Source: Dipteris shenzhenensis
Taxonomy: Eukaryota; Polypodiophyta; Polypodiopsida; Gleicheniales
NCBI GenBank assembly: GCA_047967505.1
Contig: CM106538.1
Direction: 5' to 3' (one strand)
DNA length: 64,000 nt
Shown here piece after piece: positions 23,690 to 36,036 of the stretch; the first letter of the stretch is position 1; each line of letters begins with the position of its first letter. The notes beneath the pieces are model-generated. The model did no database searches. It had not been told where the DNA came from and was given only the letters and a program-made list of their open reading frames with translations. The translations under genes were made by a program, and so were the position numbers.

Positions 23690-26600
23690 ATGGTCGGAGG
23701 CTATTTAGCAGCAGCTAGTTTTTTAACTTTTATGGTACTACTTGGAGGCGGGCAAAGTGCTTCAGAAGGTGAGGATGTCCGAAGGAAGTAATATTTAAGT
23801 CACTGCATTGGGAGTCAGTCCAGATAGCTGAAACATTTTTGACAAATTTAAGGACTTCAATGCAACAGAGCTTCCAAAAACAGGCCAATCCAGGATTTTC
23901 GCTTATTCATGAAGAGGATCGGTTGAAACAACTTGACGTCCCTTCGAATTTCATAAGCCGAAGCTTCTCCCTCACTTGAAACTTCATAACTTTCTCGTTC
24001 CTTATTTCGCTTTTTCACTGGGAAACTTACTGTTGCAGAGTCCAGCCTGTTGAAATTCAAAGGAAACATCCTTGTTGACCCCTTACAAGCACTAGTGGAT
24101 TGGACGTTGGCGAATCCTCTGGGCAATTGGACTGGCATCATATGTGATAAAAAGAATCACGTGATTCATTTGTGAGTCTCAAATCAGGCCCCTATAATCA
24201 TTTTGCCCATTCAGGCACCAAGTGACTTGGGGTCATCGTTCTATTTACAGGCACCCGCTTACTGTCTTCGTGGTTCTAATGCTCAGCTTATGCCTCCTAC
24301 CCTGCTTCAGGAACCTGCAGGATAAACTCCTAAGAGGCTCTATTGCCCCTGACATCGCAAACTTGAAACATCTACAATACCTGTGAGTCTATTAACTGAA
24401 TAGCACTCCTTGAAATCTCTTGATAAGATATAGACACTTTCTATGAAGCTTTACGTACTCTTTTTTGTGTCTATATGACGACAACCGAAAACTCCTACTT
24501 TTGGGCGATAACTGTTGAAAGAACTACTTTCATGGCGAGGCATTCTAAATCTGATTAGAGATGTTTTATTGTAGAAATTTGCAGAATAACTCGTTCACTG
24601 GACAGATTCCTAGTGGAATTGGCAATTTAAGCAGTCTGTTGGAGTTGTAAGGCTACAATTTTGTACTTTTGATTCCTGCATTTAGCTGTGTTCAACACGG
24701 AAGTCTAAAAGAATAAATTGCTACTCAGTCATGCCATGCGGACTTTGTTTTGAACAGGAGGCTTGGATTAAATCCACTCTCTGGGTCCATTCCAGATGAC
24801 ATTTGGTCCATGCAAGCAGTCTCACATATGTAAGATTGGAAAATGTAAGAGAGTTCATCTTAAGTGATACCTCTTTGATCAGCTTATATTGATCATTGGA
24901 CGTTATGGGGCATGTTTATTTTGCAGCGATATATCTGGCACCAACATTTCAGGAATTCTATCTCCAGCTGTCCAGAGTTTAAGAAATATATCATACCTGT
25001 ATGTGCCTGGAACTTTCCCGACATGGACTTTCAGCACTGAAATTTTCCAAGTCCGAGTTTGCAACACGTTGATTTTTCTTGCTGCTTCACACACTTTTCA
25101 GGTATCTGAATGACAACACGCTGGCAGGACCCATACCTTCTGAGGTTGGAACCCTTAAAAGCTTGCAGATATTGTAAGTCACATTTAACAATACTTTCGG
25201 TTCTCAGTCCCTCTCAGGGATGAACCCTTCAGAGCATGCAGATATTGAAGGTCACATGTAAAAATGCTCTCAGTTCTCAGTCTCTCTTTTCAATAACAGT
25301 GTTTATGAGTCGTTGTGTAACTCCAGGGATATCAATGGGAATAGTTTCAGCGGCAAATTTCCTGAAGAAATTGTTGGCCTTCCCCTGATTTCTATGCTGT
25401 AAGAGAGTTCCCCTAACGCTTTTGTTTGTTGTCAGGATTACTAAGTGAATAATTCTAAACATAAAAGCTGCATTTCGATTTCTTGGACTGCAGAATCGCT
25501 AAAACGATCTGTAGACATGCAGTAGCCTAAGTTTGGCCAGAGATGGTTGAAGATTTGAATGAACCATTCTAAATCAAGAACGTATTTCACATGGCTGAAA
25601 GTGATCCGTAGACATGCAGTATGCCTAAGTTTGACCAGAGATGGTTGAAGAGTTGAATGAACTTATGAATTCTAAATTGAGAATGTGCTTTACATGGCTT
25701 GGTTCCCAGGTTAATATAATAACACAGAATATCCTCAAGCACAACTTAGCATATGACTTTGCTTGACGTTTCCAATTCTAGTTCCAATATCTCTGTATTG
25801 ACCATGTGCGATATTCATCCTCTGCGTTCTCACACGTAGCAGTGTCTTTCTTGATGAAATAACTATTCACACTCAGCAATTTTAGTGATGGAGAAAAGGA
25901 TGTACAGATTTTATATCTTGCCTTACCAACCGTAAAAGTAGCAGCTTATAGCTGTGTGCAAAAAGGCAATTTTTTATATCGCTCTAATGCTTGCAAAGCA
26001 TCCTGTGTTAAATAAATTGTGTTGTTAGTCTCAAGATTTCAGACATGATATGAGGAGAAGCAATACAATTAGCTCGAGGATATAATTCTGAATGTATATA
26101 GAGCCAGTGTATTCTATATTTCAATCTAGATATTATACTGCAATCATGTTGACTTGGGAACTTTGGAAATGGTGATCTAATTAAACTGTTGAGCAACATG
26201 GAGAGAAATCTGTATGGTCATACTAGGTCTCTTAATGCTAGCTTAGGGAAAGTTCGACTTAAAATTCCACAGCAGTGTTAGTTTACAAGTACTTTTCTTT
26301 GTGCACATTATTGGCAGTGACATCAGCAACAATAATTTCAGTGGTGTTGTCCCAGCAGGAAGGCCAGGTCTTAATTTCAGGTATTCCACTCTGCAATTTC
26401 ATTAATTGGCATTAACTTTCATTCACTAGGTAGAAACACTAATGATATAGCAATCATTGGAGATGATGCCACATATATTAGAAATGGTCACGCCATGAAA
26501 AACCCAGGATTTGGTTCACATTCTTGCGTTGAACTCTGTGATACAGATATTCAAACAATGTACATCTATCAACATGTACAAATTGCAGTAGACGACGACT

Positions 26601-29600
26601 TTTTGGCATGCCTACTCCTGCACCACTGGCAAGTTCAAAGAGAGAAACACGTTCTCTGCACACTTTAGCTGCACTTATTGGGGTTCTAGTTGCAATAGCA
26701 CTCCTACTTTTACTAGGTGGGGTGTTTTATTGCTGCCTGACTGAACGAAGGAAACAAGTTCTGAACAGTGCAAAACTGCTAGGTACTGTTTTTTTAAATT
26801 ACAATAAGCTTAGCAACAAAGGTCATTGAAAGAAGCATCATTGAAGAGAAGGCTTGTGCCTTGCAGAGAAGGAGCATCATCAAATGCATCCGTGGAATAT
26901 TTACACTCGAAGATTTAGGTTGGAGCAGCTAAGGAAGGCAACAAAGAATTTTAGCCCTGAATATGTTATTGGATCAGGAGGGTTTGGAACTGTGTACAAA
27001 GCAGAAATTGATACTTGTGAAGTAGTTGCCATTAAGCGTTCAAAACGAGAATCATATCAACAAGGATCTGATGAGTTTCACAATGGTGAATGATGGTGTC
27101 TTTGCAGCCTCTGATAATGATTGAGTAGAGAACAAACTTGAGTTCAAAGATAAAACAGAAATCTAGCCTCCTATCGTTGTAGGAATGTATGGAGATATGC
27201 TTTTAATCAAAATGCATTACACTACTGGCTTTTTTTGTTGTCCTCCAGAGGTCGAGTTATTGTCTAAAATTCATCACAAGCATCTTGTGAATCTTGTTGG
27301 ATTTTGTGAGCAGGATGGTGAGTTAACGATTGCCTTACCTTGCATTGAAACACTATCTCGTGCTGTTCTTTATTCTTTGGCTTTTGTGATAGCCCGCCTG
27401 GTCATGAGTTAGTGTTATGGTTGTGTAGGGGAGCAAATGCTGGTATATGAGTATGTGCCTAACGGTTCGCTTTTGGAGCATATTGTTGGTGAGCCTCCTC
27501 CTTAACTGTAGTGATTAGAAGTACTTTTAGCTTTTGTTTGATTGCTGGAACATTTGATTAGAATATAGAATCTTTTGAAACAAACGTGCAGGGGAAATCG
27601 GCATGTGTCTAACATGGAGACAAAGGGTGCAGATTGCCATAGACAGTGCTAAAGGTACATAGAATAACCTGTTCCTCTTGCATGCAATGAAAATAACTAA
27701 GCACGAACGAGAGGATGTGAATACCTATACGAGAGGACTCATGGTTATGAAAAAGCTGTTGCCAAGAGCATGGGCCATGGCATATTCCTAGGCGGGCCTT
27801 GGCCTGCTGTCTAAAATGTATGTGACATGGTGATAGAAGTGTATACAACATTATTGATTATAAAAGCCCAATAATTTAGTGAACGATGTCATCAAGTGAA
27901 GAGATAAATTTGCTATGATATTCACGGTCATCATCATCAACCTTTTTAAAGATTTCTGCCAGGGTAATTTAGACGGAAGACTTTGTTTTCTTGCAAACAC
28001 TCTGGAAATTTAGCCACCACATTGTTATTGCCAATCGGAGAAATATACATGGTAAGAACATGTGGCATCTAAGGAGACTGGGAATTCATTGAAATATGGT
28101 TAACGTTCCATATGCTGATAGGCATACAAGTTCTTGAGTTTTCGTTTTGCAGAGTTTTTTCTAAGACTATTTCTCAAGGGGTCATGTTGATGACATAAAA
28201 CCAGTCCTCATTTCAGGTTTGCAAACAATGTTCTTCTTCATAGAGGTAGCAGGCTCTACTTGCTGACAGTAGTATATCATGTCAAGTGCAGATTGGCCGT
28301 TGCTTCAGCAATTGGTCTTTGTGTTTGTACAGTTCGCTTTCTCTTGTTGCAGCCCACCATTTCTGCCTCAGTCGTCACTTTAAGCTCTACACACAGCAAA
28401 CTGTCATTTCTCTCTTGCTGGGCCCTCTCTACACACATACACAGCCCGTCATTTCTATGATACATAGCCCATTTTGCCCTTTGGGACCCCCTTTCACGAG
28501 CGCAACAAACTTCTTAGTTAACATTTTGCTTACAAATCTTGCCCTGGAAATGGGGGATTCAAAAGTGTGATGGTTGCTGCTTGTGACCTCATCGTTATAA
28601 CTTATTGGAGCTGGTGAAGTGATTCCATCAACTTCAGTGTGCTGAGACCCTACTATAATGTCATGGTCGAGCTCTCTTGTGAATATTTGATCGAAAAAGT
28701 GGTTCTTTTATTGGCTGTTTTGCTATAGATTTGAGCGCTCCAGTGCTATCTTGGAAACAAATGTTAAACAACAAATGACTGACACAGCCAGCCAAGAAAG
28801 GACCAATGTGAGACAAGAGCAAGCAAATACAAAAGCAACAACACTAAGCTCAGACAACACAGTCAAGAAAGAAAGAAACAATGCAGAGACGATGGCCAGC
28901 ACAAGCAGCTATGACACCTACAAACAAGCAGTGACATAGAGCAATCTTTGGCATACAAACGCGAGCGAAAAAAGGTCATAACTTGGAGAGAGAGGCGAGG
29001 AGAAAGGGGATTGGGATGAAAGAGGGTGAGGGGGAGGTCCTTTGACAGAGAGGAGGGGTTGGAGAGGAAGGAAGAAAGAAAAAGTTTATTAATGTCTACA
29101 AAAGACCAAAGGGTCTATGAGACTTTTAAAAACTAGATACGATGAAAGCTAAGGGTAGGGCCACTAAAGGGCACCATACTTGATGTCTATGACGAGAAAA
29201 ATGTAATACATCGCGCTGTCGGTGTGAGAGGAACCCAAAAGGGGAGCTACCATGGAGTCTACCAATTGATCAACTGTTTATTTGAGTGGCTGGACCTTTG
29301 TATGCTGTCTGTGGGACCAACTCCACCGAACGACTAAGAGGAGTTCGCCTTACATAGGCTAGGGATCTGGTGAGGGTTGGCATCAAGGAAGAAATTCAGT
29401 GACAGATCGCTGCTGGCGCTTGGCCTGTACAAGTCCATCTCTCCTCCTCTATAGTCTCCATGATGTAGCCCACTACCTGACAAGTGCTATCGTCACTCCA
29501 GCGGTCTGTCTCCCCGTTGAATAGAGAGGATATGTTTGGGGTCCTCATGTGAGTGTCCACCTTGGGGTTGGGTTTGTTGAGTCGCTCACTCTGGCTTTCT

Positions 29601-32600
29601 GCTATGTCTGGTCCCTTGTTGTCCCTAGCTCAGGTCACAAAAAACAACATCCGTATTCATGCTCTAGCTGGGCTCAGCCGGTCCTCGTGTGCTCTCCTCT
29701 GTGCTCGTATAAGCTGTCTCTATGTCTCTGGGCCTCAAGAAGGAAAGTGGCAACATGTCGCTGATCAGGATGTGCCATGAAGTCTCTGAGTGGGATGGGG
29801 GTGTTGTGCATGCGCGTAAAGGGGCAGAGCTCGTCCCTGGTCCTTCTTCCTCCAAACTTTGCTTGGTTCGTGGCTGCCTTGGCTACAGTGGAGCCTTCGA
29901 TGACGAGGAAGTAGCAGTATTGTTAGGCTACTGAAAAGACAATGATGCCACCCATGGATCTCACCGTATATAGGACATCTGAATGCAAAGTTATCCTCTG
30001 TCTCGGTCTCCTTCATATCACATAAAGTGCAGATCTGTCTCTCATGTGGGATGCCCTCTGCCCACCATGTCTCAACCCATAGCCGGTGTGAAGACACCAG
30101 GAATTGACCAATCGAGATCCTCAGCGCATGTGGGAGATGAATCTGGATATAGCCGGGTGGTATGGCAAACCCCTCCTCTGAGATCCATAAGCATTGGTCT
30201 CCATAAAAACTACCAAAAGCTCGATACGTCCTAACCACGTCCTGAATGTGTAGAGATGTAAGAGATCCTCTCTCATGACCTAGTTCACCTCTTGACAGGC
30301 AAGCCAAATGGAGCCTCAAGGATATATTGAAATGGCGCAACCTGTCCATCTATAGCCCCAAGTCTGCAAACCATTTGTGTGTCCGAGCATACTAGCTCCT
30401 CTGATCCCCCTATGCCTCCAATGCCATAGATGAAGTTAGGGCTAGCCATGGCTATCAGCATCGTCCAGATGTCGTGGTACCAAAGCCCCCGATTCTATGG
30501 AGATAGGTGACCACCTGGAGGAGTGCATCAAGCATTAGAGGGATAGTCCCAAACTCTACTAGTATGGTGTGATGTGGAACTGATGGCTTGCTTTGAGGAT
30601 CATCCGGCAAGAAGCAGAACCTAAAGTCTCTCTATGTGGACCATATGTCTCCCATAAATCTGTACCCTAGAAGGGACTACCATACATCCCTGCCAGGCAG
30701 ACCGATGAGTCAAAGAGGAGAGACTTGGTTCTGGGATCCTGAAAATGTGAGTGCAAGCACTGACGGTGGAGTCTGGCTAATGTGGCATATCCCTTGCTGA
30801 AACAAGCCTACATAGTTGGTCGATCGGTCCTTAAAAGAGAACCCACAGGCATGTATAGGATGCATAATATTTGCTAGAGGCCCATCAAAGGTAAGCTGCT
30901 CTCAATGTACAGTTGCTTGAGATATGTTGAATATCATGACCTTGGTTTTACCCGAGTTGACTTTCAAATCATGTGTATCACAAAAAGACTAAGAGTGCAT
31001 CCAAATGCTGCTAGAGACCCTCAGCTAAGGAGGAGAGTAGCACCACGTCCTCTGTATTGGGATCAAGGAGCTAGCTAAAGGAGAATCTGCACCACCTAGA
31101 GTTGTGATGGACTTGAGCTCATCGATGTAGAGGCCAAAGAATGTCAGTGATAACAAACAACCTGACCCCATCCGTGCTCATGATCTCCTCCTTCCACCCC
31201 TTGAAGTCCTGACTCTGCCTGGTATCCACTCATATAATGTACGAACCGTGCAAATGATGTCCTGACTGTACCCTAGATCAAGTAGTCGCTTGAATAGTTG
31301 GCTCATGGTACAGTGTCAAAGGCTTTGCAAAAATCCACAATAAAGAGGAGCACGTGAGGTGAGGGAGGCCATAAGAGGTGAGAAGGGAGCATGGGCAAGG
31401 GAGGTTCCAAAGGAAGGAGGAGGTTTCTCCATCATTTGGGTGGGCGAGTGGCTGAGAAGATCAAGCCGAGAGAGGTGTAGGGGATGATAGAGGAAAAGTA
31501 GAGCTTGTGATTGAGGGGAGACACTCCATAGCAGGTTTGTTGACACCCTCACCTAAAAGTCACGGTCTCGCTCCTAATGTCTCCCAACTCTCCAGTGAAG
31601 AGGTCTATGATCTTTGCTGTTTGAGTCCATGAACTGTGGTAAGTCTCATGAGTATAGACTTGAGTTATGTGGGTGACCTCGTGTACAAAAAGGGCAGCAA
31701 ATCTCCGATTTGGGTAGTCAATTCCTTTGCTCTTGTTAGAGTATCCATGAGTGAAAAGGTGTGTATCCAGGATTGAAAAGGTAGAGAGAGAGAGAGAGAG
31801 AGAGAGAGGATATGATATGGTTGTATTAAAGTCCACGAAAGAGCTACGATGAGGGAGAAGTTCAAACAAAGAGACTATGAAGTCGGGCTGAAGGGATGTG
31901 TTGGGAGGGTTGAGGGTAAGAGTTCAAAGGTTGTGAGGGCGGAGGAACAGCCAGCCATCACCATTAGATGAGCAATGGGATTGTGTGGTGATTGGCGAGT
32001 GAGGTGGGAGGTTGCCAGCCAAAGAGCAGAGTCGCCAGCCCAAGAAGGAGAGAGAGGGATGGAAGAGAATGCCATAGAGCGGTGAGACTGAATTGAGCAA
32101 GATGAGAGGAAGATTAGTAGAGGGGAGGGAATGTGTGCGCGCGTGTGTGTGTGTGGCATCATGGTGGAAGTGGATGATATTTTTGATCCAGTCAAAGAAT
32201 ATGCCAAGCATGCAATCATTATCTTTTTTCCAGGACGTATGCCTGCTACTGCAGATGTTGGTAACTGGTTGACTAGAACCCCCGGGGGTTGCTATGTCAA
32301 AAAAGTTCACTATGCAGCAAGGGGCTTTTTTGAAGTAATCATGGCAGATTAAGAGCACAGGCAGATTTTATTGGAGCAATCTTCTCTTTTCTATGGGTTG
32401 CAGATGGTTCATGTGTTGCCCTGGTCTCCCCCTAGAGACTATCAGGCGTTGATTCGGCACAGATGTCCTGTCTGGGTGGAAGTTGTGGACTTTCCTCAAT
32501 GTTTGGCTTCTCTTTTGCCAAAAATTGCAGCATCTCTTGGCAAAGTGGTTTGATGGCAATTCAAACAGATTTTGTATTTTGTGGGACACAGATAATCCAA

Positions 32601-34668
32601 CCCCAGACTCTTATTCGGTTACAGTGAATAATGTTTCGATGGGCAGTGCCTTCTATAAACTGAAATGGGGTCTCTTTGCAGGTGCTTGCTTTGAATGCAA
32701 GAAGTTTGGGCATATGGCTTCGCAATGCCCTTTACATACTCCAAAAATGCCAGTGCAGGCTGATTTTGTCTCCACCCCCGAGCAAGACTTCTACTGTCCC
32801 CTCTTTGATGAAGACTAAAGGGACACAGTTTTTTGCTGTCCAGGACAAAGGGAAAGCACCGGTTGCTTCAAATGGTGATGTTTCTCCTTCTGTGCCTTCG
32901 GCCTCTCATCCTTAGGCAAAGGAAAAAACTTTGAATGATGCTTGGCAAACCCCAAGAAAAGTCTTTTCACCTAGGAGACCTTTGCCCTCTTGGACTTGGA
33001 ATGGTGCTTCATCTCAGGGCAAAACACCAGCTGAGAATTCTGGTATTGGTTTGACTTGGGCTGAGGTGACAGCCAATCGTACCCTCTTTCCAGAAGAGAA
33101 AGTTGCTGCATTATTGTCTTCTTTTCAGAGCCGAGGCTCGGATACTGAGGTGGAAATGCAGACATAGAAGGCATTTTTGCTGTTGTACATACCTGTCCTA
33201 TATCTGTAAATATGCTTGATCATCTCAAATGTGTCACTTTGAATGTATAGGGTTTGTGTGATGCTCGAAAATGGAAACTGGTCTGGCTGTATATACACCA
33301 ATTGCAGCCTGATATAGTGGCTTTGCAAGAGCATAATCAGCATATGTATGCTGGAAAATCTGGACATTTTGCTGGTTATGACATTTTTTATGCTGGAGAG
33401 CACTCTTTCTCTGGGGTAGCTTTTTTGGGATAGAGGGGTAAATATCTAAAGGCTGCATTGTAAGTCTTGTACAAAGCCCCACTCGAATTGGAAGTCTGCC
33501 AGTTCTTTTGAGGCTTTAGTTTCCATAGCTCTGAATTCTATTTAGTGCTTTCTGCTAATTATCTGCCTGTTCTAAGATTTGTACGATGTTTTTCTTCTTA
33601 TAATCAGGCATAGCATACCTGCATGATGGATGTACTCCAGCTATCATTCACAGAGACATCAAGCCTAGCAATATTCTTCTGGATTATGATTTGCGAGCCA
33701 AAGTATCAGACTTTGGCCTATCAAAAACTGGACCTGTCGGAAATGCCTCCCATGTAAGCACCCAAGTCAAGGGCACTCCTGGATATCTGGACCCTCATTA
33801 TTACTTGAGCTTTCATCTGAGCACATCAAGTGATGTGTATAGCTTCGGAGTAATACTGCTGCAACTAGTGACTGCCAAACCTGCAGTCGATCATTCAAGG
33901 AAACGCTCCCAGTATAATATCATCAATTGGGTAATTCTTAAAAACTTTTATGCCTTTCTATGTTATTTTCTATCTATGGATTTTACATCAGCTACATAAA
34001 ATTTTGCATTATTATTTTTTTGCTGTTTGAACAGGCATAAAGCCTGTGTTTCCGAATTCTTCTCTTCACCACTGAAAAGTGTTAAGCATTTCAGCCTCTC
34101 TCAGCAGGTTAGGGACAGTGTTGATCAAGGACGCTTGGAGGATATTCTTGATACCCGACTTTTGGCTCAGCCTTATAATAGAGAAGTACTGTTAGAAATG
34201 AGCAGGCTTGGGCTACGTTGTGTTAACAAAGACATCAAAGAAAGGCCTGCAATGAGCATGGTCGGGCAAGAGCTGGAGACCGCCCTCCGAAAGACTGAGA
34301 TGCCAATGTTCCACCAGTTGTCAATGGCTCCTCGACTTCAAGCCAGGTCTGGTGGGTTGTTGAGCCAAAAGGTCCTTGGCGATGTAAGAAACATCAATAA
34401 GCAGGATTCAAATTCAGCACATGGGAACAATGCAGTACCATGGACAAGTAATTTCAAACAACAGGGTTTAGTGGGTAAATCTATGGGGCACAAGTCAATT
34501 GAGCAAAGGATAACCAATCACAAGGGGGATCAGGAGATGGAGAAGTCCTTTGACTGCAGCATAGAGACTTTCCACATGGAGATGGAAAGCTTCTCAAAGG
34601 TTAATGTGAGGTGCTTCGACAGTATTGAATGGGAAGACTACCATAGTGATAATTATCGTAAGGTCTAG
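23690..34668 (+). CDS. LRR receptor-like protein kinase, 16 exons, 731 codons
   Basis: Membrane Ser/Thr kinase predicted to sense an extracellular ligand. Exons, all with GT/AG and consistent phase: 23690-23768, 24039-24171, 24311-24382, 24575-24646, 24758-24829, 24927-24998, 25102-25173, 25327-25398, 26318-26380, 26589-26782, 26867-27085, 27249-27317, 27429-27488, 27592-27654, 33608-33930, 34108-34668. Exon 1 encodes a signal peptide (MVGGYLAAASFLTFMVLLGG). Exon 2 is an LRR N-cap with WTGIICD. Exons 3-8 are 72-bp single-LRR exons (LQNNSFTGQIPSGIGNL type). A transmembrane helix spans residues ~262-286. The kinase has IGSGGFGTVY at 335, VAIK Lys357, HRDIKPSN from 452 and DFG at 472-474, so it is an RD kinase with all catalytic residues present. 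A ~130-residue tail of unknown role follows. The kinase resembles LRR-I/LRR-VIII plant families. Intron 14 is 5.95 kb and contains LINE sequence. The gene appears intact. Confidence 0.92.
25160..25320 (+). repeat. Tandem duplication of exon 7 end and donor region in intron 7
   Basis: The sequence GCAGATATTGTAAGTCACATT with a following TTCTCAGTC(C/T)CTCTC recurs about 76 bp downstream as GCAGATATTGAAGGTCACATG. The duplicate lost the GT donor (GTAAGT to GAAGGT), so only the first copy can act as the splice site. Confidence 0.7.
25500..25700 (+). repeat. About 100-bp tandem duplication in intron 8
   Basis: GATC(T/C)GTAGACATGCAGTA followed by GCCTAAGTTTG(G/A)CCAGAGATGG occurs at about 25509 and 25607, with similar flanks. 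It is non-coding. Confidence 0.75.
29090..29160 (-). repeat. LINE 3' end with purine/pyrimidine tail
   Basis: The motif TATTAATGTCTA with GGGTCTATGAGA lies next to a GA-rich run on its left. A close relative (TATTAACGTCTA with GGGTCTATGAGA) lies next to the (GA)n run at 41.77 kb. I read both as the 3' terminus of minus-strand LINEs ending in a (TC)n-type tail. Confidence 0.45.
29765..31350 (-). pseudogene. LINE reverse transcriptase and zinc-binding tail
   Basis: On the minus strand: FIVDFCKAFDTVP (about 31345-31305), then LLDLGYSQDIICTVRTLYEW and GCLLSLTFFGLYIDELKSIT, the counterpart of GVKQGCPLSPTLFGLYIDEL. The catalytic box is degraded to EDVVLLSSLAEGL (about 31060-31025). The tail at 30349-29765 has HALRISIGQFLVSSHRLWVE followed by ERQICTLCDMKETETEDNFA and FRCPIY, the zinc-ribbon tail of plant non-LTR polymerases. 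Many stops and frameshifts are present. It lies inside intron 14 of the receptor kinase, antisense to that gene. Confidence 0.8.
31787..31808. repeat. (GA)n microsatellite
   Basis: Perfect GA run. Sequence to its right (GTATTAAAGTCCACGAAAGAGC) weakly resembles the LINE 3' ends at 29.1 and 41.8 kb. Confidence 0.9.
32131..33167 (+). pseudogene. LINE ORF1: DUF4283-like domain and CCHC zinc knuckle
   Basis: Plus-strand frames read as plant L1 ORF1, an RNA-binding chaperone. A DUF4283-like region contains WLTRTPGGCYVKKVHYAARG, LPWSPPRDYQALIRHRCPVW and VEVVDFPQCLASLLPKIAAS with LGKV. After a frameshift near 32545 comes the zinc knuckle CFECKKFGHMASQC at about 32691-32732 (C-x2-C-x4-H-x4-C), then a Pro/Ser-rich C-terminal tail. 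An in-frame stop at about 32350 and the frameshift inactivate it. It lies in intron 14 of the receptor kinase in the same orientation as the gene, opposite to the RT part at 29.8-31.4 kb. Confidence 0.8.
33227..33433 (+). pseudogene. LINE AP-endonuclease N-terminal fragment
   Basis: Translation gives VTLNV, a stop, GLCDARKWKLVWLYIHQLQP, then DIVALQEH with the catalytic Glu, and GYDIFYAGEHSFSGVAFL. These are the first strands of the AP-type endonuclease that opens plant LINE ORF2. It ends within about 100 bp of 33433 without the rest of the nuclease or an RT. Together with ORF1 just upstream it forms the 5' part of a LINE. Confidence 0.75.
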
Positions 34669-36030
34669 TGCTTTCTTCGACCACCTCATTCTTCTGGCTT
34701 ATGTACATCACTCATTTTTCCACAACATCCTTCTTCAGGAATGAAGTACTGTATCAAGGGCATACCCCACAACCAGCATATGTTACACTCTATTATCGAG
34801 CGATTCTGATGTTTGCAAGTTTTGTAGTATTTTTCATCTTGAGGTGCCTTTGCCATCACCGACTTGGGAAAAAATATGAAAGCCTTTTAAGCACGATAAA
34901 TAGCAACATTGAAAATCGTAGTACTCTTCAAAAGACAGGCGAGCAAAATACCCTTTAAATTGTTCAATGGACAAAGTGCATTGTGCTTTGCAATGCGGGC
35001 ACTATCTTGTGAAGGGCGTTCAACATTTCTATGAGATATGGTAATGAGATTCATCTTTTCGGCTCGGTTGGGGTCCAAGAGTAGGAAGACCCATCGCAAT
35101 TATTATCTCAGCTTACACGAACTCACCGAGCCTTTCATGATTTCAATGCATCTATAATTTCCCTTAGGCTTGTAAATATTGATGTGTTCACCTATGGTGT
35201 CTATTGGTTTCTGCGCTGGGCTTGGGAATCTACAAAAAAATTGCACTTTTACTACAAAGATGAGGAATTTATTACAAATGGCTTAAAGTTGAGGAATTTG
35301 TTACAATGTATTGCTCATGAGTACATGCATCTTGTATTGAAACCATGTGAAAGATCAATGAATCGATCAATGCAACCTCCATCTTGGAATCTACACCAAG
35401 GTGTCACTATTGAGCCCCTCCATTTCGATAATGTCTATTTCCTTCCATTTCTCCATGCAACAATGATTGAGAATGAAAACAATTCATCCATGTTATGCAA
35501 ATTTATAGATTATTTTTTATTCCATGCTTGTGAAATTGGTTATTTGTTAACCCTTGTAAATTCCTACAAGGAGAGAAAGTGTTGTTGATGTCTATGAACA
35601 GGACTCTGCAGACTTTTGAGATATTTTAACGATTCGGTTAAAACAGTAAGTATGCATTGCATTTATTTTGGTAAGCTTCAATTTTGGGAAGTGATAAATG
35701 ATATTTTGAGTAATCTCAATATTTGTCCAAGCACAAGTGCTTAAAGTAAAACTTGAGAAGAGAATTATAATGCCGTTTTTTAGAAGCAAGATTTTATTAC
35801 ATAAGTGCTTGCACTACAAATTTGAAAGAGATATGTTGCGGCACTTTTTTCTTATAAAGAAAGTTTTAACTCTATCTTGAGTTAAGTGAAGCTTAGATAC
35901 GACAACACTAAGAAAATAGTCATCTGGCTATTTTTTATAAGCCATTTTTAATTTGTCAATCTATTCCACAAGAATCTAGTATCTCTAGTTGATGTGAAAC
36001 TACCAACCCAAGAGGTACAAATTATCTTTT
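34669..36030. other. 3' flank of the receptor kinase; no recognised gene
   Basis: The kinase 3' UTR probably extends into this region. Open frames at 34668-34958 (96 codons, with a hydrophobic stretch AILMFASFVVFFILRC) and 35184-35588 (134 codons) are of unknown significance. I recognise neither, and both are on the same strand as the kinase. Confidence 0.3.
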
Positions 36031-36036
36031 CAAGAA

